This document shows positions 55,101-64,000 of a DNA stretch of 64,000 nt, one piece after another. The DNA comes from Paraburkholderia sp. BL10I2N1 (GTDB lineage Bacteria > Pseudomonadota > Gammaproteobacteria > Burkholderiales > Burkholderiaceae), in the NCBI RefSeq assembly GCF_004361815.1, contig NZ_SNWA01000001.1, positions 1,736,001 to 1,800,000 on the forward strand. The letters run 5' to 3'. Made by a program: the position numbers and the translations under genes. Positions within the stretch are counted from its first letter, which is position 1, and every line of letters begins with the position of its first letter. Under the pieces are notes generated by a model that was not told the origin of the DNA, did no database searches, and saw only the letters and a list, made by a program, of their open reading frames with translations.

Positions 55101-56237
55101 TCAGTACATCGAATGGCTGTTTTCCGCGAGCGCGGCGGCGGTGACCTTGCCCCGCATCACGCGATACACCCAGGCTGTATAGAGCAGGATGATCGGCAGG
55201 AAAATGATGACGGCGACCAGCATGATCTGCAACGTCATCTGGCTCGAGGTCGAATCCCAGACGGTGAGGCTGCTGCGCCCGTCGAGCGACGACGGCATGA
55301 TGAACGGAAACATTGAAAATCCCGCCGTCAGGATCACGCCTACCACCATCAGCCCGCTCGAGATGAACGCCGTCTTTTCGAACCTTGACCCGGCGAGTAG
55401 CAATGCCAGCACGCCGCCAAGCACACCCACGAGCGGCGCCGCGATCATCCACGGATACGTCGAGTAGTTGGTGAGCCAGAGGCCCGGTGCGCCCAGCACG
55501 GTTTTCAGAAGCGGATTGGCGACGGTATCGAGCGGCGCGGCGTCAACGATCTGATAGCCGCCGATCATCGTGGCCACCAGCACGCCGGCAATCAGGAATA
55601 GTGCGACGGCGACGAGCGATGCGACCCGCAGCGCCACCGATGCACGGCGCGCGACGATGCCGTCCGTCTTCATCTTCACGAACGCCGCGCCATGGGCTGC
55701 GAGCATCGACATGCTGACAAGCCCGCACAGCAACGCGAACGGATTGAGCAGGCCGAAGAAGCTGCCGTGATAGGTGACGCGCAGATCGGTATCGAACGAG
55801 AACGGTACGCCTTGCAGCAGATTGCCGAACGCGATGCCGATGACGAGCGGTGGCACGAAGCCGCCGATGAACAGACCCCAGTCCCACGCGGTGCGCCAGC
55901 GCGGATTGTCACGTTTGCCGCGATAGTCGAAACCGACTGGCCGGAAAAACAGCGAGAACAGCACGAGCAGCATCGCGAAATAGAAGCCCGAGAACGATGC
56001 GGCATAGACGAGCGGCCATGCTGCAAACATCGCACCGCCTGCCGTCACGAACCAGACCTGGTTGCCTTCCCACGTCGCGCCGACCGTATTGACGATGATG
56101 CGTCGTTCTTCGTCGCTCTTGCCGATGAAGGGCAACAGGATGCAGGCGCCCATGTCGAAGCCATCGGTGAGCGCGAAGCCGATCATCAGGGTGCCGATCA
56201 GCACCCACCAGATCACCTTGAGCGTTGCGTAGTCCAT
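55101..56237 (-). CDS. cydB: Cytochrome bd ubiquinol oxidase subunit II
   Basis: CydB pairs with CydA in the inner membrane to form the high-affinity quinol oxidase. The 378-residue product has eight or nine helices, the N-terminal signature [34 protein letters not shown] and [18 protein letters not shown]. The 25-codon open frame upstream of the ATG at 56237 belongs to the cydA tail region and is not part of it. It starts 35 bp after cydA. Confidence 0.96.
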   Translation of the reverse strand: MDYATLKVIWWVLIGTLMIGFALTDGFDMGACILLPFIGKSDEERRIIVNTVGATWEGNQVWFVTAGGAMFAAWPLVYAASFSGFYFAMLLVLFSLFFRPVGFDYRGKRDNPRWRTAWDWGLFIGGFVPPLVIGIAFGNLLQGVPFSFDTDLRVTYHGSFFGLLNPFALLCGLVSMSMLAAHGAAFVKMKTDGIVARRASVALRVASLVAVALFLIAGVLVATMIGGYQIVDAAPLDTVANPLLKTVLGAPGLWLTNYSTYPWMIAAPLVGVLGGVLALLLAGSRFEKTAFISSGLMVVGVILTAGFSMFPFIMPSSLDGRSSLTVWDSTSSQMTLQIMLVAVIIFLPIILLYTAWVYRVMRGKVTAAALAENSHSMY

Positions 56238-56271
56238 AGTGTTCTTTCCCGTAAAGGAGACTGGTTGCGGC

Positions 56272-57864
56272 TCACGCGACCGTATTGGCAGGCAGCGCCG
56301 CGGCGCGCGCATCCTGCTCGTGGTGATAGCGTCCGGTATGAAGCGACGACGGTCCGAGGCGCGCGTACTTGAACATCAGCATGATTTCGATGACGAAGAG
56401 CCCGGTGTAGAACACCACGAAACCGGCAAGGCTCAGGTACAGGTCGCCCGGCTCAAGGCTCGATGCAGCCAGCGTGGTCGGCAGGATGCCGGCGATGCTC
56501 CACGGCTGGCGGCCCATTTCAGCGACGATCCAGCCGAATTCAGCTGCGATCCACGGCAGGGGAATCGCCCACACGGCCCAGCGCAGGAACCAGCGGCGCT
56601 TGTCGAGCAGCAAGGTGCGTTGCGCGCAGAACCAGAACGCAAGCACGAAGGTCGCGAGGAACAGCAGGCCGAGACCTACCATCAGGCGAAACGAGAAGAA
56701 CAACGGCAGGACTGGCGGAATGGTCCTCTTCGCTGCCAGGGCAATCTGTTGCGGTGTCGCGTCAGTGACGTTCGCCGTGAACTGCTTGAGCAGCAAGCCG
56801 TAGCCAAGATCGTCCTTGTGCGCAGCGAAGGCTGCGCGGTCTTCGTCGGTAGCGTCGTTTTCCCTGAGTTTTTGCAGCGCGCTATACGCAATCATGCCGT
56901 TCTTGATGCGCGCCTCGTTGAGCACCATCAGGTCTCTGAGCCCTACGACCGGTTCGTCGAGCGAGCGGGTCGCGATGATGCCGAGCGCGTAGGGAACGCG
57001 GATCGCATAGTCGGTGCGCTCTTCCTGCTGGTTGGGAATGCCAAAGATGGTGAATGGTGCGGGCGCAGGAGCGGTCTCCCATTCCGATTCGATTGCCGCG
57101 AGTTTGACCTGCTGCACTTCACCGGTGCGATAGCCGGATTCGTCGCCAAGCACAATCACGCACAGCGTCGACGCGAGACCAAAACCCGCGGCGATCGCAA
57201 ACGAACGCAGTGCAAATTCGGTATCGCGACGCTTCAGCAGATACCACGACGACACGCCGAGCACGAACATCGCCGCCGTCACATAGCCTGCTGACACGGT
57301 GTGCACGAACTTCACCTGCGCGACCGGGTTGAACAACACCGCAAAGATGCTGGTGAGTTCCATGCGCATTGTTTCGTAGTTGAACTCAGCGCCAACGGGA
57401 TTGTTCATCCAGCCGTTCGCGACGAGGATCCACAGCGCCGAGAGGTTCGAACCCAGTGCGACGCAAAAGGTGACGATCAGATGCTGCACCTTCGACAAAC
57501 GCTTCCAACCGAAGAAGAACAGCCCGACGAAGGTCGATTCGAGAAAGAATGCCATCAGCCCTTCGACGGCTAACGGCACGCCGAAGATATCGCCGACGTA
57601 GTGTGAGTAGTACGACCAGTTGGTGCCGAACTGGAATTCGAGCGTGAGACCGGTTGCGACGCCCATCGCGAAATTGATCCCGAAGAGCTTGCCCCAGAAC
57701 TGGGTCATGTCCTTGTAGATCTGTTTGCCGGTCATGACGTAGACCGACTCCATGATGACGAGCAGCCACGACAGGCCGAGCGTCAAGGGGACGAAAAGGA
57801 AGTGATAGAGCGCCGTGACGGCGAACTGTAGGCGCGAGAGATCGACGACTTCGCTAGCGGGCAT
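56272..57864 (-). CDS. cydA: Cytochrome bd ubiquinol oxidase subunit I
   Basis: CydA binds hemes b558, b595 and d, and carries the quinol site. The 530-residue product begins [30 protein letters not shown] with the heme-ligand histidine, and has [37 protein letters not shown] and the GRQPW loop. A Q-loop of intermediate length lies near residues 260-380 ([22 protein letters not shown]). Its start overlaps cydP by 11 bp. This oxidase complements the aa3 oxidase at 29-34 kb at low oxygen. Confidence 0.96.
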   Translation of the reverse strand: MPASEVVDLSRLQFAVTALYHFLFVPLTLGLSWLLVIMESVYVMTGKQIYKDMTQFWGKLFGINFAMGVATGLTLEFQFGTNWSYYSHYVGDIFGVPLAVEGLMAFFLESTFVGLFFFGWKRLSKVQHLIVTFCVALGSNLSALWILVANGWMNNPVGAEFNYETMRMELTSIFAVLFNPVAQVKFVHTVSAGYVTAAMFVLGVSSWYLLKRRDTEFALRSFAIAAGFGLASTLCVIVLGDESGYRTGEVQQVKLAAIESEWETAPAPAPFTIFGIPNQQEERTDYAIRVPYALGIIATRSLDEPVVGLRDLMVLNEARIKNGMIAYSALQKLRENDATDEDRAAFAAHKDDLGYGLLLKQFTANVTDATPQQIALAAKRTIPPVLPLFFSFRLMVGLGLLFLATFVLAFWFCAQRTLLLDKRRWFLRWAVWAIPLPWIAAEFGWIVAEMGRQPWSIAGILPTTLAASSLEPGDLYLSLAGFVVFYTGLFVIEIMLMFKYARLGPSSLHTGRYHHEQDARAAALPANTVA

Positions 57865-58135
57865 GCGGATCACCTTGGGACGGATGCGAGGCAGGGATGG
57901 CGAACAGCGCCTGCGCAACTTGCGCGGGCGGCATCGACATGTGATCCGCCTGCGGATGATTGAAGAATGCGTATTTGATGATCATCAGCAGCGCGAACTT
58001 GATCGCGAGCACGATGACGATGTCGCGTGCAAAGGTCGGGCCGCGCGCCCACGCGGCGCAGCGCGCGCGCAGGCGCCGGGGGGAGGGACTCCTGTGGTTC
58101 AACGTTATGGTCATGATCGTTCGATACGGCTCCAT
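57854..58135 (-). CDS. Putative bd-oxidase small subunit CydP
   Basis: The 93-residue product has an Arg/Pro-rich N-terminus (NHRSPSPRRLRARCAAWARG) and one membrane helix (DIVIVLAIKFALLMIIKYAFF) followed by NHPQADHMSMP. Small proteins of this form precede cydA in Beta- and Gammaproteobacteria and are called CydP. The start is either the ATG at 58135 or MTITLNHRS at 58114. It overlaps cydA by 11 bp, so translation is coupled. Function is inferred from context and fold. Confidence 0.75.
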   Translation of the reverse strand: MEPYRTIMTITLNHRSPSPRRLRARCAAWARGPTFARDIVIVLAIKFALLMIIKYAFFNHPQADHMSMPPAQVAQALFAIPASHPSQGDPHAR

Positions 58136-58277
58136 GTGAGGGACACCGGTCGGGCCGCTCGATGCAGCCAGGCGAATGCATAACGGAATTCTAGGAGCGG
58201 GATAGTCCGCGCGTGAGTTCGGCGCTGCGGCATAGGGTCGCGAGGAGGAACCCGCGAAACCAGTATCACCGCGGGGT

Positions 58278-58291
58278 TTGCTCTACGTCAA
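58278..58291. promoter_or_regulatory. Candidate FNR/ANR box upstream of the cyd operon
   Basis: TTGCT-CTAC-GTCAA matches the FNR consensus TTGAT-N4-ATCAA at eight of ten positions. It is about 145 bp before cydP, where oxygen control would be expected. No other gene lies in 58136-58342. Confidence 0.35.
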
Positions 58292-58342
58292 CAAAAAGGC
58301 ATTCAGGCGAATCGGAAACGACCCGCAAACAGAACGCGATGC

Positions 58343-58378
58343 CAACAAAAAAGCCCTGCGATCTTTCGATCGCAGGGC
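58343..58378 (-). terminator. Terminator of rpoH
   Basis: On the minus strand GCCCTGCGATC, loop GAAA and GATCGCAGGGC form an 11-bp stem at 58353-58378, followed by TTTTTTG. It begins about 50 bp past the rpoH stop. Confidence 0.9.
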
Positions 58379-58429
58379 CCGGGTGCCTGCTTGCTGCACC
58401 GGACGGGCCGGCAGCAGCGGGATTGCCTG

Positions 58430-59365
<936 letters not shown>

Positions 59366-59415
59366 GTATAAAACTCCTCAGAAACAGGAAGCCAGAAACG
59401 ACTTCTCGGTGGATG

Positions 59416-59442
59416 TTAGCACTCCGGTAAGGAGACTGCTAA
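59416..59442. promoter_or_regulatory. CIRCE element (HrcA operator) of rpoH
   Basis: TTAGCACTC-N9-GACTGCTAA matches the CIRCE consensus TTAGCACTC-N9-GAGTGCTAA at 17 of 18 positions. It lies 51-77 bp before the rpoH ATG and covers the expected start point of the SigmaE promoter. CIRCE upstream of rpoH is known from comparative work on Betaproteobacteria; hrcA itself is not in the window. Confidence 0.88.
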
Positions 59443-59445
59443 TAC

Positions 59446-59473
59446 TTAGAAGCGGTAGGGTCATCGAAGTTCC
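59446..59473 (-). promoter_or_regulatory. SigmaE-type promoter of rpoH
   Basis: On the minus strand GGAACTT (59467-59473), a 16-bp spacer and TCTAA (59446-59450) match the RpoE -35/-10 consensus. Transcription would begin near 59440, inside the CIRCE element. Confidence 0.75.
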
Positions 59474-59476
59474 GTA

Positions 59477-59508
59477 AAAACTATTGGAACGTCACCTCTA
59501 ATAGTTTT
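59477..59508. terminator. Bidirectional terminator-like hairpin
   Basis: AAAACTATT at 59477-59485 and AATAGTTTT at 59500-59508 are exact complements around a 14-nt loop, with T-tracts on both strands. It separates the rpoH promoter from the pagL remnant. Confidence 0.5.
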
Positions 59509-59549
59509 GTAGGCTAACTCTACAAACCCTGCTGCCCCCCGCACACTTT

Positions 59550-59832
59550 ACTGGGTGCCGTCGCCTGGAAGGGCTGGATGACTCCGGCACGGTCCGGCCG
59601 TTCGTCGAGGCAGGGGCCGGTGTGCAACTGCTGACGAGTACGGCCATCTCCGAATCGCACAGGATGTCGACGGCATTCCAGTTCGCCAACATGGTCGGCA
59701 TCGGGGGCGCAGTTCGGCTGTCGCCAGCAGTACCTTGCGGGCCTCCGGTTTCAGCATGTATCGAACGGCGGTATCAAAGAGCCGAATCCTGGTATAAATT
59801 TCAGCCAGCTATATCTGCAATACAACTTCTGA
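59550..59832 (+). pseudogene. PagL-like lipid A 3-O-deacylase remnant
   Basis: PagL is an outer-membrane barrel that removes a 3-O-acyl chain from lipid A. Plus-strand pieces fit its C-terminal half: VRPFVEAGAGVQLLTS and RMSTAFQFANMVGIG. A frame change at a G5 run near 59701-59706 follows (four Gs would restore it), then FGCRQQYLAGLRFQHVSNGG with the catalytic His and Ser and NPGINFSQLYLQYNF ending at TGA 59830-59832. The N-terminal half, including the signal peptide, is gone. Residues were assigned by eye, so the left limit is approximate. Confidence 0.7.
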
Positions 59833-59881
59833 TGATCGGGGCTGCCGGCAGCGGTGCCCTGCGATGCAAAGGGGCTGAGCG

Positions 59882-60268
59882 ATGGCGGCAGCAAAAGTGA
59901 TCGAGGCGATTCGGGGACTGGAGCGTGACCGCTTTCGCGCGATGGTCGACGGAAACGGAGAACTGCTCGACGCGTTGCTGTCGGACAGCGTGATCTACGT
60001 TCATACGAACGGCAAGCGTGAGTCGAAGCAGCAGTTCATCGACGCGATTACGGCCGGGCGTCGTCGTTACCGGCAGATCGAGATCCAGTCCCAGGAAGTG
60101 CTGACGGTGGGAAGCGAAACCTGCGTGGTCACGGGCCGCGCGCTGATCGAGATGGAAGCGAACAATGGCGCACTGCTCTTTCCGATCGCCTACACGGCGG
60201 TTCAGACCCAGGAAGCCGGGCAGTGGCGGCTGATCGCATGGCAGGCGACGCGTTGCGCGCTCGAGTGA
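59882..60268 (+). CDS. DUF4440/SnoaL-like NTF2-fold protein
   Basis: The 128-residue product is a single NTF2-like domain: an N-terminal helix pair (VIEAIRGLERDRFRAMVDGNGELLDALLSDS), then IYVHTNGKRESKQQFIDAI and the C-terminal sheet ending QEAGQWRLIAWQATR. Proteins of this fold may be small isomerases, cyclases or regulatory units. There is no operon partner; leuA is convergent at 60379. I assign no function. Confidence 0.85.
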   Translation: MAAAKVIEAIRGLERDRFRAMVDGNGELLDALLSDSVIYVHTNGKRESKQQFIDAITAGRRRYRQIEIQSQEVLTVGSETCVVTGRALIEMEANNGALLFPIAYTAVQTQEAGQWRLIAWQATRCALE

Positions 60269-60378
60269 CCCGATGGTTTCGGGGCTCGCCAGTCCGCCTC
60301 GTGAGCGGGCTGTGCACGTCGGCGTCATGTTTCGACGCTGGCGTTAAAGCGATCGCCTGCCGGCGGTTCTCCTGACCT

Positions 60379-62046
60379 CTATGCGGCGGCGCGCCGCTCC
60401 ACCGGCTTCCAGACCGCGCGATTGACACCACTTACGAGCGCATCGACGGCCGCCGTCGCGACATCCTCACTGACCCCTACGCCATAACGAACGGGCCGCT
60501 CGCCGACTCGGCAGCCGACGAACACCGCCGTGCGGCCGTCCGCGGTGCGCAGGCATTCGTATGACGTGATCTCGACCGGATGTCGGGCCGCGGTAGCCAC
60601 GGCGTGCGCGGCTGCACGCGCGTGGTCTTCGCCTGCCTCGTGGCCTTCAGTGTGCGTTTCGTCCGGTTCCGGCACTTTCAACTCGCGGTTTTCCCAGCGC
60701 ACGGTGGTTTTGTTGACGCGCACTGCGGGGCCGTCGGTCTCGAAGTACTCGCGGGCGAAAAGAGCGCAGACGGCGTCGCCTGTCACTTCTTCGCCGGATT
60801 GATCCGCGACTGCCTGCACCGCATGACTGAACTCGATCTGCACGCGGCGCGGCGGCGTGAAGCCCATGCCGCGCTCGAGAAGATACGTCGCGCCGCCCTT
60901 GCCGGACTGGCTGTTCACGCGGATCACGGCGTCGTAGCTGCGGCCAAGATCGGCCGGATCGACGGGCAGGTACGGCACTTCCCAGACCGCGTCCGGCGAC
61001 AGCTGCGCGAAGCCTTTGCGGATCGCATCCTGATGCGAGCCCGAGAAGGCGGTGAACACCAGGTCGCCCGCGTAGGGGTGACGCGGATGCACCGGAATCT
61101 GGTTGCAGCGCTCGACGACACGACGCACCGCGTCGATATCGGAGAAATCGAGGCCCGGATCGACGCCCTGCGTATAGAGATTCATCGCGAGCGTGACGAG
61201 GTCGACGTTTCCGGTGCGCTCGCCGTTGCCGAAGAGACACCCTTCGACGCGGTCCGCGCCGGCCATCAGCGCGAGTTCTGCGGCGGCCACGGCGGTGCCG
61301 CGGTCGTTATGCGGATGGATCGACAGCACGATGCTGTCGCGGTAGCCGAGGTTGCGGTCCATCCATTCGATCTGGTCGGCGAACACGTTCGGCGTCGCGG
61401 CTTCGACCGTGGCCGGCAGATTGATGATCATTTTGTGATCGCGCGTCGGGCGCCAGGTTTGGGCGACCGCGTCGCACACTTCGCGGGCGAAGGTCAGCTC
61501 GGTCATGCTGAAAGTTTCCGGCGAATACTGGTAGATCCAGTGCGTCTGCGGGCGTGCGTCGGCGTATTCGCGGATGATCCGCGTGCCCGCCACGGCCAGC
61601 GCCTTTACCTCATCCTTCGACTGGTTGAACACGATCTTGCGGAACGACGGGCAAATCGCGTTGTACAGGTGCACGATCGCGCGCGGCACGCCTTCGAGTG
61701 CCTCGAAGGTGCGGGCGATCAGCTCTTCGCGCGACTGTACGAGCACCTCGATCGTGACGTCGTCGGGAATGCGCTTTTCGCCGATCAGGCGACGAACGAA
61801 ATCGAAGTCGGTCTGCGAAGCCGACGGAAAGCCGACTTCGATTTCCTTGAAGCCGATGGCCACCAGTGTCTCGAAGAATTCGAGCTTCTGCTCGATGCTC
61901 ATCGGTTCGATCAACGACTGGTTGCCGTCGCGCAGATCGGTGCTCATCCAGACAGGCGCGCGTTCGATCGTGCGACCCGGCCATTTTCGGCCGGTCAGCC
62001 GGACTGCGGGGAAGGGGCGATATTTTTCAGCAGGGTTGTGCAACAT
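60379..62046 (-). CDS. leuA: 2-isopropylmalate synthase
   Basis: LeuA condenses acetyl-CoA and 2-ketoisovalerate, the first step of leucine synthesis. The 555-residue product is of the long form with the DRE-TIM barrel start [16 protein letters not shown], metal motif [31 protein letters not shown] and a C-terminal regulatory domain that binds leucine. The ATG at 62046 is preceded by GAGG. It lies downstream of ybiB on the same strand, after a 510-bp leader region with a leader ORF and hairpins described separately. Confidence 0.96.
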   Translation of the reverse strand: MLHNPAEKYRPFPAVRLTGRKWPGRTIERAPVWMSTDLRDGNQSLIEPMSIEQKLEFFETLVAIGFKEIEVGFPSASQTDFDFVRRLIGEKRIPDDVTIEVLVQSREELIARTFEALEGVPRAIVHLYNAICPSFRKIVFNQSKDEVKALAVAGTRIIREYADARPQTHWIYQYSPETFSMTELTFAREVCDAVAQTWRPTRDHKMIINLPATVEAATPNVFADQIEWMDRNLGYRDSIVLSIHPHNDRGTAVAAAELALMAGADRVEGCLFGNGERTGNVDLVTLAMNLYTQGVDPGLDFSDIDAVRRVVERCNQIPVHPRHPYAGDLVFTAFSGSHQDAIRKGFAQLSPDAVWEVPYLPVDPADLGRSYDAVIRVNSQSGKGGATYLLERGMGFTPPRRVQIEFSHAVQAVADQSGEEVTGDAVCALFAREYFETDGPAVRVNKTTVRWENRELKVPEPDETHTEGHEAGEDHARAAAHAVATAARHPVEITSYECLRTADGRTAVFVGCRVGERPVRYGVGVSEDVATAAVDALVSGVNRAVWKPVERRAAA

Positions 62047-62227
62047 GGTGAGCCTCGTTCGTTTTGTCGTGTGCGAATGGATGTGGCGTCGAGCGGCTGG
62101 CGGGTTGCCACAGATGCACGGTCCGCCAGCCGGGGGCTAGCGGTAGCAACGAACGGGCGCGAACGAAGAACGTCATGGCGATGATGACGCTGGTGACGAT
62201 CATGGCTTGTGCCCATGCGACGTGCAT
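62027..62227 (-). CDS. Upstream ORF overlapping the leuA start
   Basis: A 66-codon ORF starts at an ATG with GAGGGT six bases upstream (62225-62227 on the minus strand) and ends 20 bases inside leuA in another frame. It contains the branched-chain-rich stretch [13 protein letters not shown] and the Leu run SLLPLA read by TTG, CTA, CTA. CTA is a very rare Leu codon in such GC-rich genomes and is the codon used in the E. coli leu leader. A leader peptide is one reading; a small membrane peptide is another. Confidence 0.4.
   Translation of the reverse strand: MHVAWAQAMIVTSVIIAMTFFVRARSLLPLAPGWRTVHLWQPASRSTPHPFAHDKTNEAHHVAQPC
62094..62132 (-). promoter_or_regulatory. Leader hairpin of leuA
   Basis: CGGCTGGCGG at 62094-62103 and CCGCCAGCCG at 62123-62132 form a 10-bp stem just after the Leu codons of the upstream ORF. 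Eight bases at 62148-62155 (AACGAACG on plus) can also pair with CGTTCGTT at 62054-62061 beside the leuA ribosome site, so alternative folding is possible. Confidence 0.4.
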
Positions 62228-62364
62228 TTTGACCCTCGCGATTCGTCCGAACGGTAAACGGACGAACACAGACGACTTACAGGTTGTGAAGGGAACTACG
62301 GGGTTGGGGTGAAGCTGGAACTGCCGGAACTGCTCTGAGGACCGCGCGAATTGCCGATGCGCGG

Positions 62365-62394
62365 CGCTACGTCTGACTTACGCTAGACGTAGCG
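62365..62394. repeat. Inverted repeat between ybiB and leuA
   Basis: CGCTACGTCT at 62365-62374 and AGACGTAGCG at 62385-62394 are exact complements around ten bases. It may end the ybiB transcript or be an operator. The rest of 62228-62555 holds no gene that I can support. Confidence 0.5.
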
Positions 62395-62555
62395 ATAGGG
62401 GCCGCGGTAGGCGGCCGAAGGTAATTCGGAGGGTGTTCGGAAAGGAGCGCATCGGCAGAATGTATGCCAGTGCGGCGGGATGTGTCAACCGGCGATCTGG
62501 CGGCGAGCCCACGTCGGGGCAGCGCCAGATTCCCCGAACCGGCCGCGCAACCGCG

Positions 62556-63530
62556 TCAGGCGGCGCGTCTGGCGATATCGACGATCAGTTCCACCTGTCG
62601 CGCGATTGCCGACGGCACAGGCGCGTCGCCGCACAGGACTGCGTCGATCCAGGCAGCCGTCGTGGCGGCGTCGCGTCCTTCCGGCAGTTCGACTTCCGGT
62701 GCGTCCGACGACGAGCGCTCGGCGGCTACGACCGTTTCGCAAATTCCGTCGTGCAGCCAGTCGACCTGGACCTGGCGACGTGTATCAGCGACCGCCTCGC
62801 CTTCGGTGCCACGGGCGAGCAACGCACCGCCCGCTGCTGCCTCAGGGTGCGCCTTGAACAGTTGCGTGAGGCTCTCGCGATAGGGCGGATGCGTGTAGTT
62901 CACGAGGCGCAGTCCGTGCGGCGTGAACGGCTGGAGGATCTTGACCAGGGTATGCGTCGAATTGCGTACGCCCATCCGGCGGCGCAGCGCGAGCAGGCGC
63001 GCGAGCTTCGGTGCGAGGGTCGCGATCGGCGAGAACGCCAGGCGGCGCGCGGTGAGCGCTGCTTCGATATCGGCGTGTGTCTGCACCGATGAAATGCCGA
63101 GGTGCGTAAAGATTTCGGCGCTCGTTACCCGGCCGGGATCTTCGGTCACGCCGTGCACCAGCACCGGCACGCCTTCGCGGGCGAGCAGGAGCGCGAGTAG
63201 CGGCACGAGATTCGGTTGCTTGCGCGCGCCGTTGTAGCTCGGTATCGACACGGCCTGAAACGCATCGTGCTGCACGCGGATCGGCTCGAACGAAGTCTGC
63301 GCGGCCGCGAGCATCGCGGCGAGTTCGTCCCCGGTTTCGCCTTTGACGCGATAGGCCAGCAGCACCGCGCCGAGTTCGAGGTCGGATACGCGGCCGTCGA
63401 GCATCGCGGTGTAAAGCGCGTGGGTGTCGTCGGAAGATAGCGCGCGGGCGCCATTCGGCCCCCGGCCAATTTCCTTGATGAAGCGGGCGCACGGGAAGGC
63501 GGCGAGAGCGGTGTCGGTAGCGTCGGTCAT
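62556..63530 (-). CDS. ybiB: DNA-binding protein YbiB (TrpD2, glycosyltransferase family 3 fold)
   Basis: The 324-residue product has the anthranilate-phosphoribosyltransferase-like fold: FIKEIGRGPNGARALSSDD, VSIPSYNGARKQPNLVPLLALLLA and STHTLVKILQPFTPHGLRLVNY. YbiB lacks PRTase activity and binds DNA in E. coli, where it belongs to the LexA regulon; the family is close to trpD but distinct. It precedes leuA on the same strand. Confidence 0.9.
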   Translation of the reverse strand: MTDATDTALAAFPCARFIKEIGRGPNGARALSSDDTHALYTAMLDGRVSDLELGAVLLAYRVKGETGDELAAMLAAAQTSFEPIRVQHDAFQAVSIPSYNGARKQPNLVPLLALLLAREGVPVLVHGVTEDPGRVTSAEIFTHLGISSVQTHADIEAALTARRLAFSPIATLAPKLARLLALRRRMGVRNSTHTLVKILQPFTPHGLRLVNYTHPPYRESLTQLFKAHPEAAAGGALLARGTEGEAVADTRRQVQVDWLHDGICETVVAAERSSSDAPEVELPEGRDAATTAAWIDAVLCGDAPVPSAIARQVELIVDIARRAA

Positions 63531-63713
63531 CGGCTTGAGGCGTAGAGGCGTGCTTGCCCGATTGCGAGGGCTGCGACGTCAATTCAGCGGAACGGTTTTG
63601 TAAGTCATTCAGTATCGCATCAACCGCGATCCCGCAAGGTGGCGGTGTGCGCGCGTTACACTCACCTTTTTGCCGCCACGCATGTGGCGCTCACCAGAAA
63701 AACGGGGAACAGG

Positions 63714-63787
63714 ATGAGTTACGTGTTTGCGCCGAAGCCGGTTGCGGCGGCGCCGGACTCGGCGAGTTCAGTGTGCGCGTCGTCTGA
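63714..63787 (+). pseudogene. Fumarylacetoacetate-hydrolase family gene, internal deletion scar
   Basis: The ATG at 63714, with GGGGA upstream, opens MSYVFAPKPVAAAP, which resembles the N-terminus of FAH-family hydrolases of Burkholderiales. A few bases later, in another frame, comes GLGEFSVRVV and stop at 63785-63787, the typical C-terminus of the same family. The whole catalytic core is missing. In related genomes a FAH-family gene commonly precedes maiA. The N-terminal frame also runs without a stop into maiA 33 codons on, so an extended MaiA is possible. The family match is from memory. Confidence 0.5.
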
Positions 63788-63812
63788 GGCGGGCGAGTGG
63801 GGGACAGGAAGC

Positions 63813-64000
63813 ATGAAGCTTTATAGTTATTTTCGTAGCTCGGCGTCGTATCGCGTGCGCATCGCGTTGAACCTGAAGAACCTGTCGTACGACTACGTGC
63901 CAGTTCATCTGGTGCGAGGTGGCGGCGAGCAGCTATCGCCTGAGTACCGCAAGCTGAATCCTGATGCGGTCGTGCCGACGCTCGTCGACGGTGACGACGT
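63813..64000 (+). CDS. maiA: Maleylacetoacetate isomerase, N-terminal part
   Basis: The 62 complete codons visible read MKLYSYFRSSASYRVRIALN, then VPVHLVRGGGEQLSPEYRKLNP and VVPTLVDGDD, the glutathione-binding N-terminal domain of zeta-class glutathione transferases, with the SSASYRVRIAL motif of maleylacetoacetate isomerase. The enzyme acts in tyrosine and homogentisate breakdown with glutathione as cofactor. The gene continues beyond the window. The FAH-family remnant lies just upstream. Confidence 0.9.
   Translation, partial: MKLYSYFRSSASYRVRIALNLKNLSYDYVPVHLVRGGGEQLSPEYRKLNPDAVVPTLVDGDD

Noticed and set aside
62365..62394. 10-bp inverted repeat as an intrinsic terminator of ybiB
   Set aside because: No T-run follows on the minus strand; it is listed as a repeat only.

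Overview
The window reads as a stretch of the main chromosome of a Burkholderia sensu lato bacterium (Paraburkholderia, Caballeronia or Burkholderia; Betaproteobacteria). The evidence is high GC with the matching codon bias, ubiquinone and cytochrome aa3 genes, an OmpA-tailed CoxB, CydX/CydP small subunits, a fused NagF and a two-IIB NagE, the gshA-gshB-EIIA-ptsH-ptsI order, and no tRNA, rRNA or plasmid genes. Almost all of it is conserved core sequence, and coding density is high. The accessory part is small: one insertion sequence and several decaying gene remnants.

Layout. 1-2.9 kb: a LysR regulator cut by the window edge, a DUF2917 protein, and lipB-lipA. 2.9-8.1 kb: an RNA-like intergenic region, then dctA-dctB-dctD with a sigma-54 promoter and a candidate DctD site. 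8.2-11.7 kb: a TlpA-like thioredoxin, a lipoprotein, comM and ubiK; between the convergent lipoprotein and comM lies an AT-rich region with DnaA boxes. 11.7-14.0 kb: glnK-amtB behind an NtrC/sigma-54 control region. 14.2-19.6 kb: glutathione synthesis (gshA, gshB) and the general PTS (EIIA-Man type, HPr, EI). 19.6-28.5 kb: housekeeping genes (MoeB/ThiF, CtpA protease, GpmA, rhodanese-GrxC-SecB-GpsA, macrodomain, TrmL, ComF, BioC-like). 28.6-39.5 kb: the complete aa3 oxidase cluster with its assembly and heme A genes (coxB, ctaD, ctaG, coxC, SURF1, ctaA, ctaB, SCO). 39.5-41.8 kb: an IS1634-like element beside a broken YciI gene. 41.9-47.1 kb: a chemoreceptor, an orphan MetQ, ChrA and a MarR-GNAT fusion. 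47.3-54.9 kb: the GntR-controlled N-acetylglucosamine operon nagQ-nagA-nagB-II-nagF-nagE. 54.9-58.1 kb: the cytochrome bd operon cydP-cydA-cydB-cydX (minus strand). 58.4-59.5 kb: rpoH with a SigmaE promoter and a CIRCE element. 59.5-64 kb: a pagL remnant, a DUF4440 protein, leuA with a long leader, ybiB, a deletion scar of a fumarylacetoacetate-hydrolase gene, and the start of maiA.

The genes form regulatory modules. C4-dicarboxylate uptake is coupled to its own two-component system. Ammonium uptake is coupled to PII. GlcNAc uptake and phosphorylation (NagE plus the private EIIA-HPr-EI protein NagF) feed NagA and NagB. Two terminal oxidases, one low-affinity and one high-affinity, lie 16 kb apart. 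I did not find CRISPR arrays, prophage, tRNA or rRNA genes. The most interesting items are the DnaA-box/IHF-like region between convergent genes at 9.57-9.77 kb, the layered SigmaE plus CIRCE control of rpoH, the degenerate second IIB domain of NagE, the sRNA-like segment before dctA, the leuA overlapping leader ORF, and three gene remnants (YciI, PagL, FAH).
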